64,000 nucleotides of DNA. Origin: Alicyclobacillus shizuokensis NBRC 103103. Its GTDB lineage: Bacteria > Bacillota > Bacilli > Alicyclobacillales > Alicyclobacillaceae. The notes below the pieces were generated by a model, which saw only the letters and a list, made by a program, of their open reading frames with translations, made no database searches and was not told where the DNA came from. Below are positions 1-9,532 of this stretch, in pieces. Made by a program: the position numbers and the translations under genes. The stretch spans positions 1 through 64,000 of the forward strand of contig NZ_BCQV01000012.1 of NCBI RefSeq assembly GCF_001552255.1. Reading direction: 5' to 3'. The first letter of the stretch is position 1. Each line of letters begins with the position of its first letter.

Positions 1-597
1 CCCCCCCGCCGCTATCGGCTCGGCCTGTCGGTGCTCACACTGGGCGGCATCCTGATGTCCAACCTGGAAATCTACCGCGAGGGCCAGCACCTGTTGGAAA
101 GTTTCGTAAACCGCTTTGACGAAACCGTCCACCTGGCTGTGTTGGAAGGCCTGTCCACCGTCTACGTAAGTAAGATAGAGTCCAAACACCCGGTGCCCAT
201 GCTGACCCACCTGGGCCGCAAAAACCCTTTGCACTGCACCAGCTCCGGCAAGGCCATCCTGGCCTTTCAAGAGGATGAGTTGATCCAGGAGGTCATCCGG
301 CGCGGCCTCACCCGCTACACACGCACCACCATCACCGACCCGGAGCAGCTTTTGCTCCGCCTGGAGGACATCCGCCGCCAGGGCTTTGCCACCAGTGAAG
401 GAGAGTTGCGGGACGGGATATCGTCGGTGGCCGTGCCGGTGCGCGACTACACGCGCAAGGTGATGGGCGCGGTCACGGTGGTCGGGCCGACCTACCGTTT
501 CACGCCCGACAAGGTGAAAACATTGGCCCGCCAGTTGTTGGACGTGGGACGAGAGATCTCCACCCGATTGGGCTATTATGTGCGCCGCAGCCCCTGA
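1..597 (+). CDS. IclR-family transcriptional regulator, C-terminal part
   Basis: The frame is open from the window edge, so this is the 3' part of a gene whose helix-turn-helix domain lies upstream. The first residues read RYRLGLSVLTLG, the usual junction between the winged helix and the effector domain in IclR proteins. The rest matches the IclR effector-binding fold: HLAVLEG, the PLHCTSSGKAIL motif and the late GISSVAVPVRD segment are all present. The protein ends naturally. Its neighbours on the opposite strand are sugar-catabolism genes (kinase, dehydrogenase, isomerase, ThuA), which it may control, but the convergent arrangement gives no direct proof. The family assignment is firm; the ligand is unknown. 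Confidence 0.9.
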   Translation, partial: PPRRYRLGLSVLTLGGILMSNLEIYREGQHLLESFVNRFDETVHLAVLEGLSTVYVSKIESKHPVPMLTHLGRKNPLHCTSSGKAILAFQEDELIQEVIRRGLTRYTRTTITDPEQLLLRLEDIRRQGFATSEGELRDGISSVAVPVRDYTRKVMGAVTVVGPTYRFTPDKVKTLARQLLDVGREISTRLGYYVRRSP

Positions 598-815
598 CGC
601 GTGGACTGACCGACTCAAGCCGCCTGCAAGCGGACAGACACACGCCGTGGAGCCGGACGGACCTCCGTCAAAAAGGTCAAGAGCGCGGACAGCGGCGCAC
701 AGGCTCCGGTAGCTGGAAAACCGCCCAGGTTGTCTCTATCATGGGGAGATGTAAGCGCCGGCCCGTTTGCCGCGACTTCTGCCGGTGCCGCAGCGCACTC
801 GGGATGAGGTGTCAC

Positions 816-1007
816 ATGAAAGAACACATGCTCGCTTTTTTGATTGCGCTCGTCATTGTCCTCTCGATGGTATTGCCCCTTTTCTCCCACAATGGCGGCG
901 GACCCATGGGATCAGCCTATCCATCGCGCTCACGGGTCTTTGTCTCCCCCCACGTCGGCGGAATGGGAGGAATGGGCATGCGCGGAGGACGCGGCAGCCG
1001 CAGGTAA
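816..1007 (+). CDS. Small single-span membrane protein with Gly/Met-rich tail
   Basis: This 63-residue reading frame starts at an ATG preceded by GGATGAGGTG, a plausible ribosome binding site. Residues 6-24 form one hydrophobic segment (LAFLIALVIVLSMVLPLF), followed by a tail rich in Gly, Met, Ser and Arg (GGMGGMGMRGGRG). No family is recognised. It ends three bases before the end of the convergent FGGY kinase gene. The composition suggests a small membrane or exported peptide. The gene call rests only on start context and the clear hydrophobic segment. Confidence 0.45.
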   Translation: MKEHMLAFLIALVIVLSMVLPLFSHNGGGPMGSAYPSRSRVFVSPHVGGMGGMGMRGGRGSRR

Positions 1008-1010
1008 CCG

Positions 1011-2510
1011 CTACGGTTCCCGCGCAGTCACGGAAGAATCTACAGCTGCCAGGCCCAAAGCGTGGGCCAGCTGTTGAAACCGATCCAGGCGCTCCTCCCA
1101 TAGAGTATGCCGGTGAAGGTCAGGCTGGTGCAACTCCTCGGACGCTGGCGGCGCCACTTCGCTCCAGGTCCGCCATCCCGCACAGATCTCCGCCCACAGG
1201 ACTGCCCCCAGGGTGGATGCGTCCGCGGCTTCGGCCGTCCGCACCGGTACGCCGAACATATCCGCCACCAGCTGCCGCGTCCACGGCAGATCAAACAGCT
1301 TGCCGCAGGCCATCACACGCGCTGGCTGCCCCACACCCTGCATCAGCCGCTCCGCCATCCAGCGGGCGTTGAGCAGCATCCCTTCGACAGCCGCGCGCAC
1401 CACGTGTTCAGCGCGGTGCTGCGTGGTGAATCCGATTAACGCTCCCGTAGCTGCGGCATTCCACAAGGGCGCCCGTTCGCCCGCTACGTAGGGAAGATAG
1501 ACAAGAGACCCGCTCTCCACTGATCCCGCCCGAGCCAACAGCTCCGGCAGCGGCGGCGCACCAGCCGCGTTGAACAGACTTCGATGCAGGTGGTCCAGGA
1601 CTACCCCACCACTGTTGCTGGGCGCACCCACCACGTACCGGCCCGTGGTTAAGATGTAGGAAAACGGGCGTGTCTCCGGATCGGCCACGGGCCGGGCGCT
1701 GCCCACACGGACCGCGCAACTGGTCCCGATGGTCAACACCATCGCCCTATGGTCCACGACGCCCGCGCCCAGGTTGGCCAAGACTCCATCGGACGCGCCG
1801 ATGTTCACGCTGACCGACGTGTTCAGACCGCGCCCGGCCAATTCGCTCCCGGGTTCCGGGTGACGGCAGTGCGACGTAGGCACCGGCTGACTCAGACGTG
1901 TGGCGTCCACGCCGGCCAGCTGTAGCGCCTGCTCATCCCATACCTGCCGACGAATGTCGAACATCCCCGTCGCGCTGGCCATCGAGTGGTCAATCACCCA
2001 CTCCCCAAACCAACGGTGCCAGATCCACTCCTTGATGGAGACAAACCGGGCGGCCTGGTTGAACACCTCCGGCCGCTCCTCGCGCAGCCAGACCAATTTC
2101 GGCAGCGGCGACATCGGATGGATGGGCGTGCCCGTCCGTTCGTACAACCCGGGCCCAAAGGGAGCGGTCCATATGGCGTCCGCTTGGCGCTTTGCGCGCG
2201 TGTCCAGCCACGTGAGCGCGCCGATCAGAGGCTCCCCTGCAGCATCCACCGCGAGCAGGCTGTGCATGGCCGCGCTGAAGCCGACGCAGCGGACACGACC
2301 GCCCACGAGCTGCGCCGTCACCTCACCCAGTGCCTCCATCACCGCCCCATACACTGCGCGCACGTCCTGCTCGCGCGCTCCTTGTACGTCCGCTGGCAGC
2401 ATCGCCACGCGGCGGCTGGTGCGCACCGACGGCACGCCGTCCACAAAGGCTATCACCTTGACGGAGGTGGTCCCGATGTCAATCCCGAGGCTGTACTCTG
2501 CCAGTCCCAT
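1011..2510 (-). CDS. FGGY-family carbohydrate kinase (gluconokinase/xylulokinase-like)
   Basis: A 499-residue protein, the normal length for FGGY sugar kinases. The N-terminal ATPase phosphate-1 motif reads LGIDIGTTSVKVIAF (residues 8-22), and the C-terminal actin-like domain has MVLTIGTSCAVRV and the GGVVLDHL segment. The start is fixed by GGAGGGGTATAAGAT before the ATG. Family members phosphorylate pentoses, gluconate or related polyols in the cytoplasm. The next genes upstream on the same strand encode a Gfo/Idh/MocA dehydrogenase, a TIM-barrel isomerase and a ThuA protein, so the kinase probably serves the same unidentified sugar derivative. GntK-like is my closest impression, but substrate cannot be read from sequence. 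Confidence 0.88.
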   Translation of the reverse strand: MGLAEYSLGIDIGTTSVKVIAFVDGVPSVRTSRRVAMLPADVQGAREQDVRAVYGAVMEALGEVTAQLVGGRVRCVGFSAAMHSLLAVDAAGEPLIGALTWLDTRAKRQADAIWTAPFGPGLYERTGTPIHPMSPLPKLVWLREERPEVFNQAARFVSIKEWIWHRWFGEWVIDHSMASATGMFDIRRQVWDEQALQLAGVDATRLSQPVPTSHCRHPEPGSELAGRGLNTSVSVNIGASDGVLANLGAGVVDHRAMVLTIGTSCAVRVGSARPVADPETRPFSYILTTGRYVVGAPSNSGGVVLDHLHRSLFNAAGAPPLPELLARAGSVESGSLVYLPYVAGERAPLWNAAATGALIGFTTQHRAEHVVRAAVEGMLLNARWMAERLMQGVGQPARVMACGKLFDLPWTRQLVADMFGVPVRTAEAADASTLGAVLWAEICAGWRTWSEVAPPASEELHQPDLHRHTLWEERLDRFQQLAHALGLAAVDSSVTAREP

Positions 2511-2671
2511 ATCTTATACCCCTCCGTATCCGTTCTCGATGGCATAATCCGGATCCATCCCCGCCCGTCCTACTGTCCAGATCATGCACCGCCGCCAGCG
2601 CAGGCAGCCCGGACGGCCAGGGCCGCTCGGGCTGCTTGTGGTGTTTTCTCCGGTCGGCAGGCGCGGGTGTG

Positions 2672-3718
2672 CTACCCGATGCGCACCGCTTCTCCAGTCT
2701 CTGCCGATTGATAGATGGCGTTGATGATTTTTTGCAGGGTCACACCCTGCTCCGCTGTCGCCAACGGTTTCGGACCGCCCAGGCAAGCGGCCACAAACGC
2801 CTCGATCTCGGCCTCATGGCCGCCTTTTTTCGGCAGATACACAGGAGTCACATCAATCAGGGTGTCTTGCTTCTCCTGGTAGATCTTCAATGGGAAGACG
2901 TCGGCCCCACCGTCCACGCCCATCAGTTGCACCTGCATCACGTCCGCCTTTTCGACGTTCGCCGCAAACGCGGCCTCCAGCACCAGCGTGGCCCCGTTTT
3001 TGAAGCGAATGAAACCTCGGGCCATGTCTTCTACGGTGAAGTTCTGCCAGTCCCATTGTCCAAGCAAACCGACGCCTTTGCGGGTGCCGAGTCGCTGATA
3101 GGTGCTGCCCACCACCAACTCGGGCTTCGGATACCCCATCAGGTGCAGGGCCGTATCCAACATGTGCACACCGATGTCAATCAAGGCGCCGCCACCCTGC
3201 AGCTCCTTGTTCGTGAACACTCCCCAACCGGGAATGCCGCGGCGGCGCACCGCATGGGAGCGAGCGGCGTAAACCTCGCCCAATTCGCCCGCGTCGATGA
3301 ACCGTTTAAGCGCCAGCACCTCCGGCGTATAGCGATAGTGCAGGCCATAGGTCAATATCTTGCCAGAGCGCGCCGCCGCCTCCGCCATCGCCTCGGCTTC
3401 CGCCACCGTCATCGCCGGCGGTTTCTCGCACAGGACATGACAACCCGCCTGCAGCGCCGCGATAGCGGCCGGTGCGTGGAACTTGTTGGGTGTGCAGATG
3501 CTGACCGCGTCCAGCTCCACCTCACGCAGCATCTGTTCATAATCGGCAAAGTGGTGCCGAATGCCGAACTGCTCGGCCGCCTGCTGGGCCCGTTCGTGGG
3601 CCACGTCGGCAATGGCCACCAATTCCACCTTGTCGGCCTGCTTCTGATAATTGGGCAGATGAATCGACTGGGCTATTCCGCCCGCACCTATGACGCCTAC
3701 TCGCAACTTGTCCGCCAT
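2672..3718 (-). CDS. Gfo/Idh/MocA-family NAD(P)-dependent dehydrogenase
   Basis: A 348-residue oxidoreductase with the N-terminal Rossmann motif VGVIGAGGIAQ (residues 8-18), the family EKP motif in LCEKPPAMTVAEAEAM, and the C-terminal alpha/beta domain with ALIDIGVHMLDTALHLMG, which contains the usual catalytic histidine. The start is supported by AGGAGGTCAACTACAG immediately before the ATG. Relatives oxidise or reduce sugars, inositols or glucosides at one carbon. It lies 30 bp downstream of the isomerase gene and 160 bp upstream of the kinase, so the genes probably form one catabolic operon. Substrate unknown. Confidence 0.9.
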   Translation of the reverse strand: MADKLRVGVIGAGGIAQSIHLPNYQKQADKVELVAIADVAHERAQQAAEQFGIRHHFADYEQMLREVELDAVSICTPNKFHAPAAIAALQAGCHVLCEKPPAMTVAEAEAMAEAAARSGKILTYGLHYRYTPEVLALKRFIDAGELGEVYAARSHAVRRRGIPGWGVFTNKELQGGGALIDIGVHMLDTALHLMGYPKPELVVGSTYQRLGTRKGVGLLGQWDWQNFTVEDMARGFIRFKNGATLVLEAAFAANVEKADVMQVQLMGVDGGADVFPLKIYQEKQDTLIDVTPVYLPKKGGHEAEIEAFVAACLGGPKPLATAEQGVTLQKIINAIYQSAETGEAVRIG

Positions 3719-3748
3719 CTGTAGTTGACCTCCTGTCTCGACTCACGC

Positions 3749-4531
3749 TCAGCGGGCGGCCACGATTCCGTTGTCGCGCAGCCACTGCATACTCTTGGCC
3801 ACATCGGACAGCGGATCCGACTCGGAGTAATCCTGCTCGACAATCAACCACTCCACGCCGGCCGCGTCCGCCGCCTCGACGACCGCGCGCAATTGTATGT
3901 CACCATCGCCCAGCGGCACGGTCTGGACTTCCCCGCCGGCTGCGCGGCGGGTGTCCTTGAGATGGATGAGCGGTACACGGCCCGCGTAGCGTGCCAAATA
4001 AGCGATCGCGCTCTGCCCAGCCCGCTCGGCCCAGCACGTGTCCAGCTCCACACACACCAAGTCAGCGTCCGTGGCCGCAAACAGCGCGTCAAACAACCAC
4101 TGATTGCCCACTTTCTCCTCAAACTCGAACCAGTGGTTGTGGTAGCCAAACTGAATGCCGGCGTCCCGAAACGCCCGACCGGCCCGCTCCAGCACCGCCA
4201 GAGTGTGTTGCCACGCCTCTGGCTGACTCGGATTGTAGCGACAGGCGGGATCGAGATACGGACAGACCGCGTAGCGGCTGCCCAGAGCCTCCTGATACGC
4301 TACCTCTTCCGCCAACCGGGTGTCCAGCGCATCGAAGCTGATGTGGCTTCCCACCGCAGTCAGGCCCAACTCATCCAGCGCCGCCCGCAGCTCCGCAGCG
4401 GATAAACCGCCGTGCCCGGCAAACTCGACGCCTTGATAACCCATCTCAGCAACCCGCCGCAGTGTGCCGACAAAATCCTCTGCCGCCGGCTCGCGAACGG
4501 AATACAATTGCAAAGCCACTTGTCTCGACAT
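3749..4531 (-). CDS. Sugar phosphate isomerase/epimerase (xylose isomerase-like TIM barrel)
   Basis: The protein (260 residues from the chosen ATG) begins SRQVALQLYSVREP, typical of IolE/IolI-type TIM barrels, and carries metal-binding motifs YHNHWFEFE, VCVELDTCW and LIHLKDTRR. The start at 4531 is preferred because AAAGGATGG lies seven bases upstream, whereas an earlier in-frame ATG has no such site. Proteins paired with Gfo/Idh/MocA dehydrogenases commonly epimerise or isomerise the keto-sugar product, and that role is inferred here from the adjacent dehydrogenase and ThuA genes. Confidence 0.88.
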   Translation of the reverse strand: MSRQVALQLYSVREPAAEDFVGTLRRVAEMGYQGVEFAGHGGLSAAELRAALDELGLTAVGSHISFDALDTRLAEEVAYQEALGSRYAVCPYLDPACRYNPSQPEAWQHTLAVLERAGRAFRDAGIQFGYHNHWFEFEEKVGNQWLFDALFAATDADLVCVELDTCWAERAGQSAIAYLARYAGRVPLIHLKDTRRAAGGEVQTVPLGDGDIQLRAVVEAADAAGVEWLIVEQDYSESDPLSDVAKSMQWLRDNGIVAAR

Positions 4532-4710
4532 AATCCGCCATCCTTTCCGGTCCATGCTGTGGAAAGCGCAACCATCTTGCAGCGAACGCTGCGCCCAGAC
4601 GCACGCACCTGTGATTAAATCACAAGCCGCCGTGGATGAGAATGACGTATCTGGTCAAGTCCTTACGCATCTGGCTGCAAAGCGGGAACGCGAGCGCTGA
4701 CTCCATCCCT

Positions 4711-5433
4711 TTACAACGATTCAATGGGCTTGTGATTGCCGTACGTGGGCGCCACGCCGCCATTGTCCGCCGCCCAACGGACCGCATTGCGAATGACCGT
4801 CTGCACGTTCGCGTCATAATACGTCGGATGGGTCTCGTGTCCAGGCCGGAAATAGAACACCTTGCCCCGGCCGCGGCGATAGGTCAGACCACTGCGGAAC
4901 ACCTCTCCGCCTGGGAACCAGCTGATGAACACCACCTCGTCCGGCGTCGGCACGTCAAAGTGCTCTCCGTACATCTCCTCATGCGGAAGCTCGAAGTATT
5001 CACCCAAACCGCGGACAATCGGGTGGCTCGGATTGACCACCCACAACCGTTCATGCTCACCGGCTTCGCGCCACTTTAGGTCGCACGAGGTTCCCATCAG
5101 CGCCTTGAACACCTTGGAGAAGTGCCCCGAGTGCAGCACAATCAGGCCCATGCCCTGCCACACACGCCGGACCACACGCTCGACGACAGCGTCCGCCACC
5201 TCCTGGTGAGCCATGTGCCCCCACCACACCAACACATCGGTTTGGTCCAGGGTCTCCTCCGTCAGCCCATGCTCGGGCTCATCCAGCGTGGCCGTGCGCA
5301 CCTGGTGGCCGTCCGCAGCCAAGAACTGAGCGATGGTATGGTGAATCCCGTCTGGATACACCTCCCGCACTTTCGCATCCGTCTTTTCGTGGCGGAACTC
5401 ATTCCACACGGTGACGCGGATTGACTGACTCAT
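4711..5433 (-). CDS. ThuA-domain protein
   Basis: A 240-residue protein of the ThuA (trehalose utilisation) family, a glutamine-amidotransferase-like fold. Typical segments are [13 protein letters not shown] and [21 protein letters not shown], and the C-terminus has [28 protein letters not shown] precedes the ATG. ThuA proteins act with Gfo/Idh/MocA dehydrogenases in 3-keto-sugar metabolism, and this is the first gene of the minus-strand sugar operon. The 179 bp between it and the isomerase gene contain no gene that I can support. The precise reaction is unknown. Confidence 0.88.
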   Translation of the reverse strand: MSQSIRVTVWNEFRHEKTDAKVREVYPDGIHHTIAQFLAADGHQVRTATLDEPEHGLTEETLDQTDVLVWWGHMAHQEVADAVVERVVRRVWQGMGLIVLHSGHFSKVFKALMGTSCDLKWREAGEHERLWVVNPSHPIVRGLGEYFELPHEEMYGEHFDVPTPDEVVFISWFPGGEVFRSGLTYRRGRGKVFYFRPGHETHPTYYDANVQTVIRNAVRWAADNGGVAPTYGNHKPIESL

Positions 5434-5690
5434 GCGCTTTCCCCCGCTCTCGCAGACTGTGTCGGTATAACGCTCTCTATTCTAGCATGTCGAGCATGCG
5501 CGGAGAGCCGGCGTTCCACCCAAGCCCAGGAAGCGGACAGACGACATCGTTTCGATCCGGCCGTATTTGTGGAAAAACTATGCGAGGGCGCTTTCATGAT
5601 TTGCCAGCTGCGGCAGCGAGGTGTAAGGTGAGAAATTGAAGCTTTGAGTCACTGCCAAGACGTGCCGACCACAAAGAGGTGGATTCCCAT

Positions 5691-6503
5691 ATGTATTGCG
5701 AAGTCATGGGGGAACGCATTTTCTACGACCGCGCCGGCGACCGGACGGCGACACACAAGCTGCTGTTTGTCCACGGCGCCAGCAGCTACGCGTCGTTCTG
5801 GCTGCCGGTGATGGCGCGCCTGGGGCAGATGGGCGGGGTAGAGGGCATTTTGCTCGACCTGCCCGGCCACTACCGGTCCTCCGGCGAGGCGCGCACGTCC
5901 ATTTCCGACTACGCCCAGTTCCTGCACGAGTTTATCCAGGTGATCACCCGCCTGCACCCGGACCTGGGCGGTCGCATCACCTACGTGGGCCACTCGATGG
6001 GCGGAGCCATCGGCCAGGAGTTGGCCATCTCGCGGCCAGACTGGCTGGACAAGCTCATCCTGCTCAACACGGCGGCCAAGCTGTCCGTCCCCGAGGAATT
6101 CTTGCAGCGCCTGGCCAAAGGGGACTACGACGCTGAGTACTTCCTTGGCCGTGGGTTCGCCAGCGGAGCTCCACAGCGGCTGCGCCAGTCGCTGTTCAAG
6201 CATCAGGCTGTTTCCATCACGGCCAGCTATCACGATTTTCTCGCCGCCGCCCGCTTCGATAGGACGCGCGACGTGCATCAAATTGACGCCCGCACGCTCA
6301 TCCTCTGCGGGGCGGAGGACCACATCGTTCCACACGACGGTCCTTCTCACCTGCACGAGGAAATCGCCGATTCCGTGCTGATGACCGTCCCCGGCACAGG
6401 GCACTTTCTGCCTTTGGAAGACCCGCGCATGGTCGCGCGGGCCATCCACGACGTCGTCATCTCCGGGATGGTCGAGTCCGAACAGCTGCTGCGGATTCAA
6501 TGA
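5691..6503 (+). CDS. Alpha/beta hydrolase
   Basis: A 270-residue alpha/beta-hydrolase fold enzyme. The oxyanion motif is LLFVHGASSYASFW, the nucleophile elbow is YVGHSMGGAIGQ (serine in GHSMG), the acid is in LILCGAEDHIVP and the histidine is in PGTGHFLPLEDP, so the triad is complete. I chose the ATG at 5691 because AAAGAGGTGG lies eight bases upstream; a GTG twelve bases earlier overlaps that site. It is divergent from the ThuA gene and convergent with a 3-hydroxyacyl-CoA dehydrogenase. It could be an ester, lactone or C-C bond hydrolase; the substrate is not evident. Confidence 0.87.
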   Translation: MYCEVMGERIFYDRAGDRTATHKLLFVHGASSYASFWLPVMARLGQMGGVEGILLDLPGHYRSSGEARTSISDYAQFLHEFIQVITRLHPDLGGRITYVGHSMGGAIGQELAISRPDWLDKLILLNTAAKLSVPEEFLQRLAKGDYDAEYFLGRGFASGAPQRLRQSLFKHQAVSITASYHDFLAAARFDRTRDVHQIDARTLILCGAEDHIVPHDGPSHLHEEIADSVLMTVPGTGHFLPLEDPRMVARAIHDVVISGMVESEQLLRIQ

Positions 6504-6519
6504 ATCAGGCGAGACCGTC

Positions 6520-6547
6520 GGTCTGGACGTCTACACGCGTCCAGACC
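6520..6547. terminator. Perfect inverted repeat between convergent genes
   Basis: GGTCTGGACG and its exact complement CGTCCAGACC enclose an eight-base loop, midway between two converging genes. There is no long T-run on either side, so it may be a bidirectional terminator or mRNA-end stabiliser rather than a classical intrinsic terminator. Confidence 0.5.
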
Positions 6548-6613
6548 CCATGCCCCCCGCCCCAGTGCTACTTTGCCCGCAACCCCTGATGCCCTTAGGC
6601 CTTCACTCGTGTT

Positions 6614-7471
6614 TCATTCGTAGTCATACCACCCCTTGTTCACCTTTTTCCCCAGCCTTCCGGCCCGAATCAGCGCCCGCAGCGACTGCGGCGCCGCGTA
6701 GCGTGGGTCCTTGGTCTCCTGGAAAAACACGTCCATCACGTGCAGGCCAATATCGACGCCGGCAAAATCCTGCAATTCAAAGGGACCCATCGGGTAATTG
6801 AGCCCCAACTTGACGGCGGTATCCACGTCCTCCTTGCTCGCCACCCCTTCTTCGACCAGCCGGATGGCCTCAATGAACTGCGGCACCAGGATGCGGTTTA
6901 CGATGAAACCGGGAGTGTCCCGCTTCACTTCCACGGTTGTCTTGCCCATCCGCTTGGCCAAATCCGTGGTCAGGGCCACCGTGGCGTCATCCGTTTCGTA
7001 CCCACGGACCACCTCAACCAGACGCATCACCTGGGGCGGATTGAAAAAGTGCATCCCCACCACCTGTTTCGCGCGCGTCGTGGCCGCCGCGATGCTGGTG
7101 ATGGGGATGGAAGAGGTATTGGTCGCCAGCACCACCTCCGGCCGGCACAGCCCATCCAACTGCCGAAACAACGCCTGCTTGGCGCCCTCATCTTCGATGA
7201 TGGCCTCAATGACAAAGTCTGCCGAGCGCACATCTTCCAGACGGGGAGTCACCGTCAACCTCGCCAGCGTCTCCTCCGCTTCCGCCGGTGTCAGCTTCCC
7301 CTTCCCGACTGCCTTTTCCTGCAGCTGCCGAATCCGCTCCAGGGACCGCTCCAACGCCGGCTCCAAGGTGTCCGTCAGGACCACCGAAAAGCCGCTTTGC
7401 GCCGCCAGGTGGGCAATCCCTCCTCCCATACTCCCGGCGCCCACCACGGCAATCGTCCGAATCTGGGTCAT
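6614..7471 (-). CDS. 3-hydroxyacyl-CoA (3-hydroxybutyryl-CoA) dehydrogenase
   Basis: A 285-residue protein with the N-terminal NAD motif IAVVGAGSMGGGIAHLAA, the catalytic region GMHFFNPPQVMRLVEVV and the C-terminal helical domain ending LGKKVNKGWYDYE, all standard for single-domain HBD/FadB-C enzymes. It oxidises (S)-3-hydroxyacyl-CoA to 3-ketoacyl-CoA with NAD. GGAGGGGACAGGAC before the ATG at 7471 sets the start; the frame remains open 81 bases further but without a better site. It is divergent from the PucR-type regulator and may supply the missing dehydrogenase step for the enoyl-CoA hydratase and thiolase encoded at 16.8-18.7 kb. Confidence 0.93.
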   Translation of the reverse strand: MTQIRTIAVVGAGSMGGGIAHLAAQSGFSVVLTDTLEPALERSLERIRQLQEKAVGKGKLTPAEAEETLARLTVTPRLEDVRSADFVIEAIIEDEGAKQALFRQLDGLCRPEVVLATNTSSIPITSIAAATTRAKQVVGMHFFNPPQVMRLVEVVRGYETDDATVALTTDLAKRMGKTTVEVKRDTPGFIVNRILVPQFIEAIRLVEEGVASKEDVDTAVKLGLNYPMGPFELQDFAGVDIGLHVMDVFFQETKDPRYAAPQSLRALIRAGRLGKKVNKGWYDYE

Positions 7472-7544
7472 GTCCTGTCCCCTCCTGTCTATTCCTACTC
7501 GCTCCCATGATAGTCCCGGCCAGCTCACACAGAAATTCGTACAT

Positions 7545-7567
7545 TCAATCAATCAGATTGATATAAT
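7545..7567. promoter_or_regulatory. Dyad and TATAAT in the hbd/pucR divergent region
   Basis: TCAATC and GATTGA form a six-base inverted repeat with a five-base spacer at 7545-7561, directly abutting a TATAAT (7562-7567) on the plus strand. No convincing -35 element is seen at the right distance. The dyad next to a -10-like box is a candidate operator for one of the two divergent genes. Confidence 0.35.
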
Positions 7568-7619
7568 TCCTCTAAAATGAGGATAAGGTCGATCCGCCTG
7601 AAAGGAGAGGTCCTCTGTG

Positions 7620-9509
7620 ATGCGCGAGATCCCTGCCGCCGAGCACCCGTTTCCGCTGCGCGGACGGGATCGGCTGCATCTCAACCTGCGCCAGATTGTG
7701 CATGACCTGGCGGATGCCCCTTCGCAGGCCCAACTCCTCCGCACTCTGCTGAAAACGGTACACCAGGTGTTTCACAGCGACGTGACCCTCGTCTATCTGA
7801 CCGAGGTGAGCGGCCAGACGGTGGTTCCGCATGCGGAAGACGCTTCGGAGATCGCAGACTGCGGCCCGCTTCCGCTGTCCGCACTCAGCCAGCGTGTCAT
7901 GGAGGCGCCGTACCACTGGCCCTCGGCCGAGATCGACCCGATTGTCGGCGCCTGCGCCTTGTGCCGCCAGCTGTCCGAACTGGGGCTGAAGACCTGGTTC
8001 TCCCTGCCCATCCGGCGTCGTGGTGTGCTGCTCGGCATCATGGTCGTCGGCTACTACCACCACGAGTACTTGGTCGAGGACGTGGTGCAGGTGCTCTGGG
8101 AGTTCGCGCACGACGTGGCCGATCTGATGGCGCGCCATCTCCCTGACCCCTTGCGCCGGCGCGTCGAGACGGCTCCTGATCAGCCAGAGGTGCCAACACT
8201 GTACCAACAGCGACGCATGCGCCGGCTGCTCATGAGCCATTTCCAGTTGACCAACACCCTGTGGACCGATGACAATTTGGCGGCGATTGCCCGCACCCTG
8301 TCTGGCCTGCTGCGCCAGCCGGTGATGGTCATGGATGAATACCTGGGAGTTCTGTGTGTGGCGCCGGAGGACGGACATTGGGCGAGACCACTCCGCAGAC
8401 TGCGCCGGTGGGTGGAACAGCACCCGGTGCTCCGCCAGCATCATCCGTTCCCGGTTCGCACCGATAAGCTGGGTGACTCCTCCTTCGTGCTGGCGCCTGT
8501 CCAGATGGGCACAACGCCGCTGGGATGGCTGGTCGTCTGGGAGCAGGTGGGAAAACTCGACGACCTGGACATCGTCTCCCTGCAGCAGGCCAGCACGCTG
8601 CTGGCGGTCCACTTTTACCGCCGCGGCCTGGGGATTGAGCGGCGCGCCGAGCGGTTTCAGGAATTGTTCAACCTGCTCATCGACGCGCCGGAGGCGTTTG
8701 GCCCGGCTCAGGAGCACGAGGCGCGGCTGCTGTCGTTCAATCCAAACGCGCCCCAGTATGTCATGGTTGTCCATCTGCAGCAGCCGGAGCCAGCCTCGCT
8801 GGTCGATGCCCTGCGGCTGCGGCTGGCCGCGGAGTACCCGGAGGTGCTGATGGCCCGGCGCCAGTCAGACCTGATCTTGCTTCTGCCCTGCAACCGTTTT
8901 CTGAACGAGGAAGACACCCAGCGGTTTGCCCGGTGGCTGACGCACACGCTGCATACCGTGGCCTCCCTCACCCCGCATCCATCCACCATCAACAGGACAG
9001 AGGAGAAGACGGCTGACCAGGCGGAAGAACAACCCGCTAGCCGGCAGACCCCGTCCCCTCCACCCGCGCTCGGGATAGGCATCAGCGGCCGATGCTCATC
9101 CCGCGCGGAGCTGATGGAGGGTTTTGCCGCCGCCCACCTCGCCTGCCGCCTCGCACCGGTCTACTCGCCACCCGATGCGCTTCTGCACGCCGAGGAGGTG
9201 CTCACCGAGCGGGTGTTGCAGCCGATTGCCGCCAGCGATACAGCGCAGCAGTTCATCCGCGAGCGATTGGATCCGCTGCGACGATACGACGCCGACCACG
9301 AGTCGGACCTTCTCCATACCCTCTGTGCCTATCTGGAGCATAACGGGAACGTATCGGAGACCGCGCAGACGCTGTACATCCACCGCACCACGCTGCAGTA
9401 CCGGCTGCGGCGGATTGAGCAGCTGCTGGGTTGTTCCCTGGATTCGGGCCGCATGCGCTTCGAACTGCAGCTGGCGCTCACCCTCGACCAACTGCGCGGC
9501 TGCACGTAG
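7620..9509 (+). CDS. PucR/CdaR-type transcriptional regulator with GAF-like N-terminus
   Basis: A 629-residue cytoplasmic regulator. Residues about 15-170 resemble a GAF sensor domain (LLKTVHQVFHSDVTLVYLTE ... WFSLPIRRRGVLLGIMVVGYY), the middle is a second sensory region, and the C-terminus is the PucR helix-turn-helix: NGNVSETAQTLYIHRTTLQYRLRRIEQLLG. The ATG at 7620 follows AAAGGAGAGG; a GTG one codon earlier is an alternative. Members activate purine, amino-acid or aromatic catabolism genes in response to a metabolite. It sits between an acyl-CoA dehydrogenase-type gene and the gentisate locus, which is a plausible target. Confidence 0.85.
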   Translation: MREIPAAEHPFPLRGRDRLHLNLRQIVHDLADAPSQAQLLRTLLKTVHQVFHSDVTLVYLTEVSGQTVVPHAEDASEIADCGPLPLSALSQRVMEAPYHWPSAEIDPIVGACALCRQLSELGLKTWFSLPIRRRGVLLGIMVVGYYHHEYLVEDVVQVLWEFAHDVADLMARHLPDPLRRRVETAPDQPEVPTLYQQRRMRRLLMSHFQLTNTLWTDDNLAAIARTLSGLLRQPVMVMDEYLGVLCVAPEDGHWARPLRRLRRWVEQHPVLRQHHPFPVRTDKLGDSSFVLAPVQMGTTPLGWLVVWEQVGKLDDLDIVSLQQASTLLAVHFYRRGLGIERRAERFQELFNLLIDAPEAFGPAQEHEARLLSFNPNAPQYVMVVHLQQPEPASLVDALRLRLAAEYPEVLMARRQSDLILLLPCNRFLNEEDTQRFARWLTHTLHTVASLTPHPSTINRTEEKTADQAEEQPASRQTPSPPPALGIGISGRCSSRAELMEGFAAAHLACRLAPVYSPPDALLHAEEVLTERVLQPIAASDTAQQFIRERLDPLRRYDADHESDLLHTLCAYLEHNGNVSETAQTLYIHRTTLQYRLRRIEQLLGCSLDSGRMRFELQLALTLDQLRGCT

Positions 9510-9532
9510 ACCGACCAGCCCCCGTCCCGCCT

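Noticed and set aside
5649-6500. 283-residue minus-strand open frame
   Set aside because: Mirrors the alpha/beta hydrolase with its complete catalytic triad; high G+C third positions create such antisense frames.
7572-8774. 400-residue minus-strand open frame
   Set aside because: Antisense to the PucR-type regulator, whose GAF and helix-turn-helix motifs are unambiguous.
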